Assembly: GCA_023416695.1 (NCBI GenBank)
Contig: JAEZGY010000031.1
Location: 7,138-71,137 of the forward strand
Source: Bacillota bacterium
GTDB lineage: Bacteria; Bacillota; Clostridia; Lachnospirales; Lachnospiraceae
Length of the DNA: 64,000 bases
Direction: 5' to 3'
The notes under the pieces were generated by a model, which made no database searches, was not told where the DNA came from, and was given only the letters and a program-made list of their open reading frames with translations. Made by a program: the position numbers and the translations under genes. This document shows, piece after piece, positions 16,658-24,231 of the stretch. Position 1 is the first letter of the stretch. Each line of letters opens with the position of its first letter.

Positions 16658-18415
16658 ATGAAGAATAAAAAGAACAACCTACTGTTCACAAAAAAACAAA
16701 GTATTTCAAAAAAATTATTTTCCCTAATTCTTTTATTAGCGATCACAGCAATTGTATGCACTGGATTTCTTACCTTCGCCCTAATAACGATTGTGGATAT
16801 AAGTGATGATATAACTAGTAACCAGGTAATTATGAGCGAGAAGATATCTGATATTTCTAGTGGTTACAGCCGCATTAACAGTCAGGTATTAACGCATGTG
16901 TTGACAACTAATAGTGGTACTATGGATGAAATCAAGCAAAATATTACCGACGAGTTTACTATTTTGAATACCAACGTTACTGAATTTGAAAGCTATTTAG
17001 GGGAAAATGATTCTAGAAAAGAAGATTTAGATAATTTCAAGAAAGAGTTTACTAAATACAAAAAGACGGTAGATAGTCTGTTGGAATCAAGTAAAACAAA
17101 TAAAATGCAAGCAGAAGTATCTGCAAGTACCAATTTATCTATGTTTAATGAAAAGATACAAGGGTACTTATCGTCTATGAGTGCTTCAACAAAAGAGGAT
17201 ATGAAGAATGGCCAGAACAAGATGCAAAATATGGCATCAGCTGTTCCGATTGTTGTTGTCATAGCCATTGCTGTTTTAATTGTAGTTGCTATTCTCACTA
17301 ATATATTTATCCGCCGTTTAGTAATCACACCTATTAAACTATTGACGAAACAGGTGGATTGTATCGTAAATGAAATTAAAGACAATTCAGGTGATTTGAC
17401 GAAACGTGTAAAGGTAAAATCTAAGGATGAAATTGGAAGATTAGCTTTTGCTATTAACGAGTTTATATCACAGCTACAAGAAATCATAGGTGCCCTTATT
17501 TCTGGTTGCTCTGATTTGTCTATACAGCAAGGTGTCGTTGGAAAGAGTGTAAATACTGCGAATACTGGTGCAAAAAATACTGCTTATACTTTAGAAGAAA
17601 TGGCAGCAAGTATGCAGGAAGTAGCAGCCACTGTTTCTGACGTTGCAGAAAACACCTTTTTAGTGGAAAAAGAAGTGAACAAAATGTCTAGCGCTGCAGT
17701 TAATGGAAGTAAATACGCTGGGGAGATCAAAAAGGAAGCTGAGGAAGTGGGAAAACATGCTTCTGAAAGTCGTGAATATGCTGTAAAAATGATTCAAAAT
17801 ATAGATGTAAATCTGAAATCTAGTGTAGAGAAAAGTCATGAAATTGATAAAATCACGAAGTTAACCAATGAAATTCTAGAGATATCAGAACAAACAAATT
17901 TACTATCCTTAAATGCCTCTATTGAAGCTGCTAGAGCAGGAGATGCAGGAAAGGGATTCGCAGTAGTAGCAGACGAAATACGTAATTTGGCAGATAATAC
18001 AAAGGAATCGGCTAATAGAATTTATACTATCATTGAAGGTGTAATTTCTAGCGTTGAAGAATTAGCAAATAATGCTAGTGTATTATTAGATTTTGTTAAT
18101 TCAAGAGTAAAAGATGACTACACCACAATGGAAGAGACTGGTCGTAATTATAGTAAAGCATCAGAAACTATGGACGCAATCATGAAAGAACTTAGTAGTT
18201 CAATGAATGACCTTATGAAAACAATACAAAATGTTAATATGGCTAATCAAGAAATTAATCATACCGTAGGAAAGAGTGCTAAGGATATCACTGATATTGT
18301 TTGTTCTAATAGTAGTTTATTAGAAGAGATGAATTCTATTACAGAGTCTCTTACAAAAGTTGAGGATGTAGTAAGTCGATTAAACAACTGTGTACAATAT
18401 TTTAAATCCTATTAG
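16658..18415 (+). CDS. Methyl-accepting chemotaxis protein
   Basis: A 585-residue transmembrane chemoreceptor. It has a first membrane segment (about 20-48), a helical four-helix-bundle-like sensor region (about 49-193), a second membrane segment (about 194-220), HAMP (about 220-280), and a long coiled-coil signalling domain with the conserved hairpin tip [27 protein letters not shown] precedes the ATG by 6 bases. It lies directly downstream of the sugar transporter, separated by a terminator. Chemotaxis toward the transported sugar, perhaps with a binding lipoprotein as ligand carrier, is plausible but unproven. Confidence 0.93.
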   Translation: MKNKKNNLLFTKKQSISKKLFSLILLLAITAIVCTGFLTFALITIVDISDDITSNQVIMSEKISDISSGYSRINSQVLTHVLTTNSGTMDEIKQNITDEFTILNTNVTEFESYLGENDSRKEDLDNFKKEFTKYKKTVDSLLESSKTNKMQAEVSASTNLSMFNEKIQGYLSSMSASTKEDMKNGQNKMQNMASAVPIVVVIAIAVLIVVAILTNIFIRRLVITPIKLLTKQVDCIVNEIKDNSGDLTKRVKVKSKDEIGRLAFAINEFISQLQEIIGALISGCSDLSIQQGVVGKSVNTANTGAKNTAYTLEEMAASMQEVAATVSDVAENTFLVEKEVNKMSSAAVNGSKYAGEIKKEAEEVGKHASESREYAVKMIQNIDVNLKSSVEKSHEIDKITKLTNEILEISEQTNLLSLNASIEAARAGDAGKGFAVVADEIRNLADNTKESANRIYTIIEGVISSVEELANNASVLLDFVNSRVKDDYTTMEETGRNYSKASETMDAIMKELSSSMNDLMKTIQNVNMANQEINHTVGKSAKDITDIVCSNSSLLEEMNSITESLTKVEDVVSRLNNCVQYFKSY

Positions 18416-18431
18416 TAATCTTACGTATTAT

Positions 18432-18461
18432 AAAAGCTCTGAAGATTTTCAGAGCTTTTTT
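18432..18461 (+). terminator. Terminator after the chemoreceptor gene
   Basis: AAAAGCTCTGAA, loop GATT, TTCAGAGCTTTT: a perfect 12-bp stem ending in T6. Confidence 0.92.
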
Positions 18462-18475
18462 GTTGTGTAAAGAGT

Positions 18476-18520
18476 TTTTATAAAAGTATACATAATATTA
18501 TTATGTATACTTTTATAAAA
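18476..18520. repeat. 21-bp perfect inverted repeat
   Basis: Two 21-base arms (18476-18496 and 18500-18520) with a 3-base centre ATT, almost purely A/T with GTATAC in each arm. It ends 18 bases before the -35 of the next promoter. It could be an operator for a dimeric repressor, a second terminator, or a cruciform-forming element. Confidence 0.75.
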
Positions 18521-18538
18521 TTATAGATAGAATAGAAA

Positions 18539-18567
18539 TTTACAAATAATTTCTATTAGTGTAAAAT
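18539..18567 (+). promoter_or_regulatory. Promoter of the 18704-GH9 unit
   Basis: TTTACA (18539-18544), 17 bp, TAAAAT (18562-18567): five of six matches in each element. The inverted repeat at 18476-18520 sits just upstream. Confidence 0.65.
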
Positions 18568-18703
18568 GAAATTAATATATAATTAGAAGCTAAAATTCAT
18601 GTACATAAACATTATTTAAAGGGAGGGTTGTAATTCGATTTAGAAATACGACAGGGGTAACTGATAAACCAAGATTACATAATACAAGGAGAGGATAAGT
18701 AAA

Positions 18704-19240
18704 GTGAACGCAATGAAAAAAAGAAAGGTTGTTATATTAGTATCAGTAGTTTTAGTGGCAGTTATAGCAATAGCTATCGGAGTAAAGTTCTATTTGGACA
18801 AAGATGGTAAGGATGATATTAAATCTGTTTCAAAGGAACTCACAGAGAAAACTACACTTTTATGTGATGCTTTAAATGACAAGGATATGGAGGCACTTAA
18901 AGTATTATATGTAGATAAGTATATAAATAATATAGATGCTAATTATATCCTTAGTTTATTACCAAAGCAAGATGAGCTTGATAAAGCTGAGATCAGTGTA
19001 GATGATTTCTATTGTAAAGTGAAGGAAATATTAAGTAATGAATTTGAGGATCAATCAGAGGACTCATTTAGGCAGATGGAAGACATAAATGAATATGAGA
19101 TGAAGGTCCTTGTAGAGTATGGTATTAAAGAACAGAAGTCTTATGGACAGAAATGGATAATAATTTTCAGCAAAGAAAATAATGAATTTAAAATTAGTGA
19201 CATTGGACTAATAACGAATACACTTTCAGAAATACAATAA
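18704..19240 (+). CDS. Membrane-anchored protein of unknown function
   Basis: A 178-residue protein not recognised as a known family. A basic N-terminus and a single transmembrane segment (about 8-28) would put the rest outside the cell. The outer part is acidic and mostly helical (about 35-125), with a C-terminal beta-rich stretch (KWIIIFSKENNEFKISDIGLI) like the end of a small alpha/beta (NTF2-like or DUF4878-like) fold; this comparison is weak. The GTG at 18704 is chosen because AGGAGAGG lies 8 bases before it, whereas the ATG at 18713 is too far away. The GH9 gene begins 54 bases downstream with no terminator between, so they probably form one unit. Confidence 0.75.
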   Translation: MNAMKKRKVVILVSVVLVAVIAIAIGVKFYLDKDGKDDIKSVSKELTEKTTLLCDALNDKDMEALKVLYVDKYINNIDANYILSLLPKQDELDKAEISVDDFYCKVKEILSNEFEDQSEDSFRQMEDINEYEMKVLVEYGIKEQKSYGQKWIIIFSKENNEFKISDIGLITNTLSEIQ

Positions 19241-19248
19241 GGCAGAGA

Positions 19249-19294
19249 AAGGAGAAGTTATGTATTAATTTCATAATACATAATACATTATCGT
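19249..19294 (+). promoter_or_regulatory. Unusual leader of the GH9 gene: ribosome site, two-codon ORF and hairpin
   Basis: AAGGAG (19249-19254) stands 5 bases before ATG-TAT-TAA (19260-19268), a complete two-codon reading frame. The ATG is also the left arm of ATGTATTA-N6-TAATACAT (19260-19281), an 8-bp hairpin. The GH9 start at 19295 has no ribosome site of its own within 25 bases. Folding of the hairpin would shorten the distance from AAGGAG to 19295 from 40 to about 18 bases. A role in translation control is inference. Confidence 0.4.
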
Positions 19295-21559
19295 ATGAAA
19301 AAATTAGTATCATTTCTTTTGATCATATGTTTGGTTTTATCACTTGCTTCATGTAATAGAAATGATAATGTGACAAATGATAAAACTATCGAACCTACCC
19401 AAAGTGCAAAAGTAGAACCAACACCAACAGTTGCTCCTGTAACAACAGCACCTGAGATTAAGGACGATAATTTAATTCCTGGAGGAGATTTCACGAAGCT
19501 TGACTCTATGTGGGGAACCTATATGGAATCCGGTGGAGATGGAGCCATGAAAGGAAATTCGGATGGCCAATTAGAAGTAAAAGTAAATAAAACTGGTTCT
19601 GTAAAGCATGCGATGCAAGTTTACTGTGATGGATTTGAATTACTTCAAAATGCAGTATATGAGTTTTCGTTTGACATTAAGTCTACCATAAATCGTACCA
19701 TGGATTGGCGTTTTCAAATAAATGGTGGTGATTATCATGCGTATGCTTCCGGTGAAGGAGTAAAATTAACGACTGAAATGCAACATCTTACTTACGAGTT
19801 TACCATGGCTGAGGCTTCAGATAAAACGCCAAGATTCTGTTTTAATTTAGGTTTTTATGAAGAAGATGGTAAGCTAGATCCTCATACGGTGTATATTGAT
19901 AATGTGAAGCTTACTCTAAAAGATGATTCCAATGCAGTTTCAGCTGATGCTGGAAGTAAAGAGATGGCAATTAATATTAATCAGGTAGGATATTTAGCGA
20001 ATGACGTTAAGATGGCGATCTTTAGAGATAGTACTGCTGATACAGAATTTAATGTAGTAAAAGCTGATTCTGGTGAAGTAGTGTATACAGGTCAAATTAC
20101 GGGAGCTAAAGATTCAGCTAGTGCTGATGAGAAAGTAGCATATGGTGACTTTAGTAAGTTAAAAACCCCAGGTACCTATAAGATTACAGCGAAAAACGCA
20201 GGAGAGTCAGGAGCCTTTGTAATTGGTGATGATGTATATAGTAATCTGTTTAACGACACTGTAAAAATGCTTTATTTGCAACGCTGTGGCTCTAAACTTG
20301 GTAAGGAGGCAGGAGATTTTACTCATGATGCCTGCCATACGGAAAAAGCTACTATATACGGTACAAATGAGAAAAAGGACGTATCAGGTGGTTGGCATGA
20401 TGCAGGTGATTACGGTCGCTATGTGGTTCCTGGAGCAAAGACTGTGGCAGATTTATTGTTAGCTTATGAAGAGTATGGTTCTTTATTTGGAGATGCTAGT
20501 GGGATACCTGAAAGTGGTAACAAGGTACCAGATGTTCTAGATGAAGCCAGATACGAATTGGAATGGATGTTAAAGATGCAGGATGGTAAGTCCGGTGGGG
20601 TATACCATAAGGTGACGGGATATAATTTTGAAGGAAATACTGTAATGCCTCAGGATGTAAAGGATGAGCAAGTTATTATGCCTGTATCCGTTTGCGCTAC
20701 AGGAGATTTTTCTGCAGTAATGGCAATGGCATCCAGAGTTTATAGTAAATATGATGCTGCCTTTGCTAAAAAATGCTTAAAAGCATCTAAGTTAGCAATG
20801 AATTATTTAGATAAGAATCTCCAACAAGAAGGGTATAAAAATCCTAGCGACGTAACAACAGGAGAGTATGGAGATACTGAAAACAAAGATGAGTATCTAT
20901 GGGCATTAGCAGAACTATATAAGACAACAGGAGATTCAAGCTATCAAGCTAAGATCGCTACGTTAGATTTTACAAAATTACAGGATGGTTTAGGTTGGAT
21001 GGGAGTTAACTTCTATGGTTATTATGCCTATTTAACTTCTAAAAACCAAGATGCAAGCATCTCTTCAAAGATAAAAGCTGATTTTACGACTTATATCGAT
21101 GAAGTAAAAGGAAACATCGACAAGGATGGTTATTATTCCTCTATAGGAGAAGAATATCCTTGGGGAAGTAATATGACAGTGGCTAATAACGGAATGGCCC
21201 TCTTAATGGCTAATAAAGTGCTTAAAGCTGATAGCAATAATAAAGTATTAGCGAAAGAGCAGTTAAATTACCTTTTAGGAGCTAATACAACATCCTATTG
21301 TTTTGTAACGGGCTATGGAACGATAAGCCCAGTAAGTACCCATCATAGACCATCTCAAGCCCTTGGAAAAACTATGAAGGGAATGCTAGTTGGTGGACCT
21401 AATTCGAATTTAGAGGATCCGTATGCAAAGACAGTGTTAGCAGGGTTACCTGCAGCAAAATGTTATGCAGATAACGCCCAGAGTTATTCCTGTAATGAAA
21501 TTACAATCTATTGGAATTCACCGTTAGTATTTTTACTTGCAGGTGTTCAGGCAAAGTGA
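19295..21559 (+). CDS. Glycoside hydrolase family 9 lipoprotein (endoglucanase or cellobiohydrolase type)
   Basis: A 754-residue cell-surface glucanase. Signal peptide with lipobox LASC (Cys20), a Thr/Pro linker (about 25-55), a CBM4/9-like jelly roll (about 58-210; LIPGGDFTKLDSMWGTY), the Ig-like N-terminal cellulase domain (about 222-312; ININQVGYLANDVKMA), then the GH9 catalytic domain (about 315-750). Active-site residues are visible: GGWHDAGDYGRY (Asp369, Asp372), STHHRPS (His683/684) and the acid Glu735 in SCNEITIYW. The order CBM4/9, Ig, GH9 is that of the CbhA/CelK-type enzymes. Lipid anchoring should keep the enzyme on the cell, so sugars are released next to the ABC transporters. 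Substrate (cellulose, glucan or cello-oligosaccharides) is not determinable here. Confidence 0.93.
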   Translation: MKKLVSFLLIICLVLSLASCNRNDNVTNDKTIEPTQSAKVEPTPTVAPVTTAPEIKDDNLIPGGDFTKLDSMWGTYMESGGDGAMKGNSDGQLEVKVNKTGSVKHAMQVYCDGFELLQNAVYEFSFDIKSTINRTMDWRFQINGGDYHAYASGEGVKLTTEMQHLTYEFTMAEASDKTPRFCFNLGFYEEDGKLDPHTVYIDNVKLTLKDDSNAVSADAGSKEMAININQVGYLANDVKMAIFRDSTADTEFNVVKADSGEVVYTGQITGAKDSASADEKVAYGDFSKLKTPGTYKITAKNAGESGAFVIGDDVYSNLFNDTVKMLYLQRCGSKLGKEAGDFTHDACHTEKATIYGTNEKKDVSGGWHDAGDYGRYVVPGAKTVADLLLAYEEYGSLFGDASGIPESGNKVPDVLDEARYELEWMLKMQDGKSGGVYHKVTGYNFEGNTVMPQDVKDEQVIMPVSVCATGDFSAVMAMASRVYSKYDAAFAKKCLKASKLAMNYLDKNLQQEGYKNPSDVTTGEYGDTENKDEYLWALAELYKTTGDSSYQAKIATLDFTKLQDGLGWMGVNFYGYYAYLTSKNQDASISSKIKADFTTYIDEVKGNIDKDGYYSSIGEEYPWGSNMTVANNGMALLMANKVLKADSNNKVLAKEQLNYLLGANTTSYCFVTGYGTISPVSTHHRPSQALGKTMKGMLVGGPNSNLEDPYAKTVLAGLPAAKCYADNAQSYSCNEITIYWNSPLVFLLAGVQAK

Positions 21560-21595
21560 TAAGGTAAAGAAAGATTAATAATACAAGATACGAAA

Positions 21596-21626
21596 GAAAG
21601 CCTTTGAATTAAAGGCTTTCTTTTTT
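21596..21626 (+). terminator. Terminator after the GH9 gene
   Basis: GAAAGCCTTT, 5-base loop, AAAGGCTTTC: perfect 10-bp stem with T6. Confidence 0.92.
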
Positions 21627-22172
21627 CGTAAGGAACAAAACAATCAATTAATAAGTTTGTAACTTAGAATGTATGAAGTATTACATAGTTAGTTTACATA
21701 ATAATGTTATGGTAACATTTATGCTGAGGGTAAAATCAATATATTAAATCAAATATATTATAGTGAAAATATGATCAAATAACGGAATCATAGGAGAATA
21801 GTTCTGTAACATACGTAGACTTATTATGATAATACCCTTCTATAGTTATTATGAACCGGTTCCCAGACCATCAAATCTAATTGACTATAAAGAACTGTTG
21901 TTTTATAATTTATGCAAGAACATTTGTTCTTTCGTTATACTCAAATGCAAATCAATGTTTGTACATAGATGCATCAATTTCAATGCCAATTGGAAGACAT
22001 TAAGGGAAGTTGACGGATTAAATACATAGTATAGAAAAGAAGACTTCATACACTATGAGTATATATTATATGAGTATATATTATATGGACCTTCTCAAGT
22101 AATTGTTAATTCATTTTCACTGACTTAAAGTTTAATTTTTGAATTTTTTATTCTAATATCTAAGGAGGCTCT
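21627..22172. other. Intergenic region of about 550 bases, no convincing gene
   Basis: An open frame of 67 codons at 21826-22029 has no ribosome binding site and unlike-protein composition, so it is not called. A small hairpin AATGTTA-TGG-TAACATT (21703-21719) and the tandem repeat at 22055-22084 are the only structures seen. Confidence 0.5.
22055..22084. repeat. Tandem duplication of a 15-bp unit
   Basis: ATGAGTATATATTAT occurs twice in a row (22055-22069 and 22070-22084). This looks like recent slippage or duplication upstream of the SDR gene. Confidence 0.8.
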
Positions 22173-22175
22173 AAT

Positions 22176-23021
22176 GTGTTTGAGTTAAATAATAAAGTAG
22201 TTTTGGTTACAGGAGCAACGAGAGGGATTGGAAAGGGAATAGCAATTGCACTTGCGAAAAAGGGAGCTATTGTATATTTTACTGGTAGGACTGAAAAAGA
22301 ATACCAGGGTGCTGTGCAATTATCCGGTTCTCTACAAGCTACAGAAGACGAAATAAAAAAAGTGGGCGGGCTTGGATATGGTATTAGATGTGATCATGAG
22401 GATGATAAACAAACGAAAATAGTCCTAGATAGAATCATTAGTGAACAAGGAAAAATTGATATATTAGTAAATAATGTATGGGGAGGATATGAACACTTTA
22501 GCGATGGTACTGAATTCTGGAAAGAGACGGGATTTTGGACAATGCCAATCAGTAGATTTGATAAGTCAATCAATGCAGGTATAAGAGCGCATTATGTTAC
22601 AAGTTTATATACTGTACCACATATGATTCGCCAGAATAGCGGTCTAATCTTTAATATATCTTTTTGGGCGGCAGAACGAAATGATATGGGTGTTACCTAT
22701 GGAATTGCGAAATCAGCATCAAAGAAAATGACAGAGACAATGGCGTATGAATTAAAAGAATATGGTATAGGTGTTATTACAATTTATCCTGGTCTTGTAA
22801 GAACCGAGTCGGTTATGAAATCTGCCGATTTTTTGGATTTATCCAATTCAGAGTCAACTGAATTTGTAGGACTAGCAATAGCTGCTTTAGCTTCAGATGA
22901 TAATGTGATGGAGAAAAGCGGTTCAAAACAGATTGCAGCTCAAGTTGCAATTGACTATGGGTATAAGGATATAGATGGCACACAGCCAATACCATTGAAT
23001 ACATCAAACTGTAAACAGTGA
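22176..23021 (+). CDS. Short-chain dehydrogenase/reductase (DHRS1-like)
   Basis: A 281-residue NAD(P)-dependent oxidoreductase with a Rossmann fold. The cofactor loop is VTGATRGIGKG (about 11-21), NNVWGG replaces the usual NNAG, and the catalytic Ser/Tyr/Lys lie in NISFWA and TYGIAKSASKK. The residues around WGGYEHF and AIALAKKGAIVYFTGRT match the DHRS1 branch more than FabG. The start is GTG at 22176, 7 bases after AAGGAGG; an ATG at 22174 overlaps it in another frame and stops after four codons. The gene is alone with its own terminator. The substrate is unknown. Confidence 0.88.
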   Translation: MFELNNKVVLVTGATRGIGKGIAIALAKKGAIVYFTGRTEKEYQGAVQLSGSLQATEDEIKKVGGLGYGIRCDHEDDKQTKIVLDRIISEQGKIDILVNNVWGGYEHFSDGTEFWKETGFWTMPISRFDKSINAGIRAHYVTSLYTVPHMIRQNSGLIFNISFWAAERNDMGVTYGIAKSASKKMTETMAYELKEYGIGVITIYPGLVRTESVMKSADFLDLSNSESTEFVGLAIAALASDDNVMEKSGSKQIAAQVAIDYGYKDIDGTQPIPLNTSNCKQ

Positions 23022-23141
23022 CTTAAATTGCAGTTTTTAAGAACTCTATTTATATTTATACTAAATTAGTAATCTACAGTATGCACACACCATATCGAGC
23101 ACAGTAAATGTTCAGGGAAGATAGAATACGGAGAAATACTT

Positions 23142-23172
23142 GAAAGTCTTTATATAAAAGGCTTTCTTTTTT
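23142..23172 (+). terminator. Terminator after the SDR gene
   Basis: GAAAGTCTTT and AAAGGCTTTC form a 10-bp stem with one G-T pair and a 4-base loop, then a T-rich tract. Confidence 0.8.
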
Positions 23173-23185
23173 ACTCAAATTTAAC

Positions 23186-23228
23186 TCTCGAACTTTTTCT
23201 TCTATTTTTTTGAAAGAAAAGTTCGGGA
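23186..23228. repeat. Imperfect inverted repeat between the SDR gene and the ars operon
   Basis: TCTCGAACTTTT pairs with AAAAGTTCGGGA, extending with one bulge to about 14 bp around a T-rich loop. It contains CGAAC and GTTCG, but they are far apart, so it is not an SOS box. Function unknown. Confidence 0.5.
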
Positions 23229-23423
23229 ATGTCGGTTAAGGTGTATTTAAAATATTTCAATTTAATTGAAGTAATTATGATACTTTTTTATTGAGTAAAA
23301 ATGCACCCCCAAATATTAACTATGAAGTTTAATATAACAGTATCAATTTGATTGTAGATGAATACAATATAGATATACTTCAATATAATGAAAATAAAAT
23401 ATAATAATTAAAACTACTAAATA

Positions 23424-23452
23424 TTGACAGTATAGAAATGTATCTATATAAT
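23424..23452 (+). promoter_or_regulatory. Promoter of the ars operon
   Basis: TTGACA (23424-23429), 17 bp, TATAAT (23447-23452): a perfect sigma-A promoter 36 bases before the arsR start. Confidence 0.9.
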
Positions 23453-23475
23453 ATAACACATAGACAAATATCTAT
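23432..23475. promoter_or_regulatory. Two ArsR-type operators
   Basis: The palindrome ATAGA-N6-TCTAT occurs at 23432-23447, filling the promoter spacer and the start of the -10, and again at 23460-23475, just before the ribosome site. Centre distance is 28 bp. Binding of ArsR dimers here would block both polymerase entry and early elongation. Confidence 0.65.
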
Positions 23476-23487
23476 ATAAGGAGGAGC

Positions 23488-23841
23488 ATGATGAATAACA
23501 ATTATGAAAAAGAAGCTATTCTTGTAAAAGCAATTGCAGACCCAAGTCGGCTTAAAATATTTGATATCTTATCATGTGGTGAACAGTGTGCATGTGATAT
23601 ACTAGAAAACTTTGAATTTACCCAACCGACATTATCTCATCATATGAAGATTTTAATCGAATGTGGGTTGGTTGCTAGCAGAAAGAATGGATTATGGACC
23701 ATGTATTCACTTAATATACCTAACACAAATCAATTGCTATATTTTTTATTAGGATTGATAACTCCTACCGAAGATTGTATATGTAAAAATAGTAATAGTA
23801 GTTGTAAATGTGAAAAAGGAAAGGATGTTGAAAATGAATAG
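23488..23841 (+). CDS. arsR: ArsR family metalloregulatory repressor
   Basis: A 117-residue winged-helix repressor that leaves DNA when it binds arsenite or a similar metal(loid). The helix-turn-helix is about residues 35-75 (FTQPTLSHHMKILIECGLV), and the thiol site EQCACD in the third helix corresponds to ELCVCD of E. coli ArsR. The C-terminus carries four more cysteines (CICK and CKC), an extra potential metal site. AAGGAGGAG precedes the start; ATG 23488 and ATG 23491 are both possible, the second being better spaced. It overlaps arsD by 8 bases. As first gene of the operon it should repress itself. Confidence 0.93.
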   Translation: MMNNNYEKEAILVKAIADPSRLKIFDILSCGEQCACDILENFEFTQPTLSHHMKILIECGLVASRKNGLWTMYSLNIPNTNQLLYFLLGLITPTEDCICKNSNSSCKCEKGKDVENE

Positions 23842-24220
23842 TATTAGAATTTATGATCCTGCAATGTGTTGTACTAGTGGTGTATGCGGACCAAGTATTG
23901 ATCCAGAATTACTAAGAGTAGCAACTGTAATTAACAAACTTGATAAAAATGGAATTAGTATACAAAGGTACAACTTAAATCATTCCCCACAAGCATTTGT
24001 AAAAAACAGATTAGTTCAACAAATATTAAAACAAGAAGGAGTAAAAATCTTACCAATTACATTAGTAAATGATCAAGTTGTTAAGAAAGGTGCATATCTA
24101 ACTAATGAAGAGTTTTGCAAGTATCTAGAACTAAGCTCCTCTGAATTAAATGATGATTGCTGTAATAAAGAAAGTAGTTGTTGTAATGGTGAGGATGGCT
24201 GCTGTAATAGTGGTTGTTAG
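23834..24220 (+). CDS. arsD: ArsD arsenite metallochaperone
   Basis: A 128-residue thioredoxin-fold chaperone that binds arsenite and hands it to ArsA. The essential cysteines are present as Cys12, Cys13 and Cys18 (DPAMCCTSGVC). The tail is rich in vicinal pairs (DDCC, SSCC, DGCC, then SGC), more than in E. coli ArsD, and may hold extra arsenite. In-frame starts further upstream (from 23810) exist, but MNSIRIYDPAMCC matches the family N-terminus and GGAAAGGA is well placed for 23834. It overlaps arsR by 8 bases; arsA follows with AGGAGG over the arsD stop. Confidence 0.93.
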   Translation: MNSIRIYDPAMCCTSGVCGPSIDPELLRVATVINKLDKNGISIQRYNLNHSPQAFVKNRLVQQILKQEGVKILPITLVNDQVVKKGAYLTNEEFCKYLELSSSELNDDCCNKESSCCNGEDGCCNSGC

Positions 24221-24231
24221 GAGGCAAGTAT

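Noticed and set aside
16993..17487. 164-codon minus-strand frame inside the chemoreceptor gene
   Set aside because: Shadow of the coiled-coil and HAMP coding sequence; the plus-strand product has full domain support.
21826..22029. Open frame of 67 codons between the GH9 and SDR genes
   Set aside because: No ribosome binding site, unusual composition rich in Cys, Asn and Phe, and no family pattern. It looks like chance in AT-rich DNA.
22813..23007. 64-codon minus-strand frame over the end of the SDR gene
   Set aside because: Lies wholly within a well-supported gene and lacks a ribosome site.
23186..23228. SOS box suggested by CGAAC and GTTCG
   Set aside because: The halves are about 30 bases apart instead of 4, so LexA binding is not expected; kept only as an inverted repeat.
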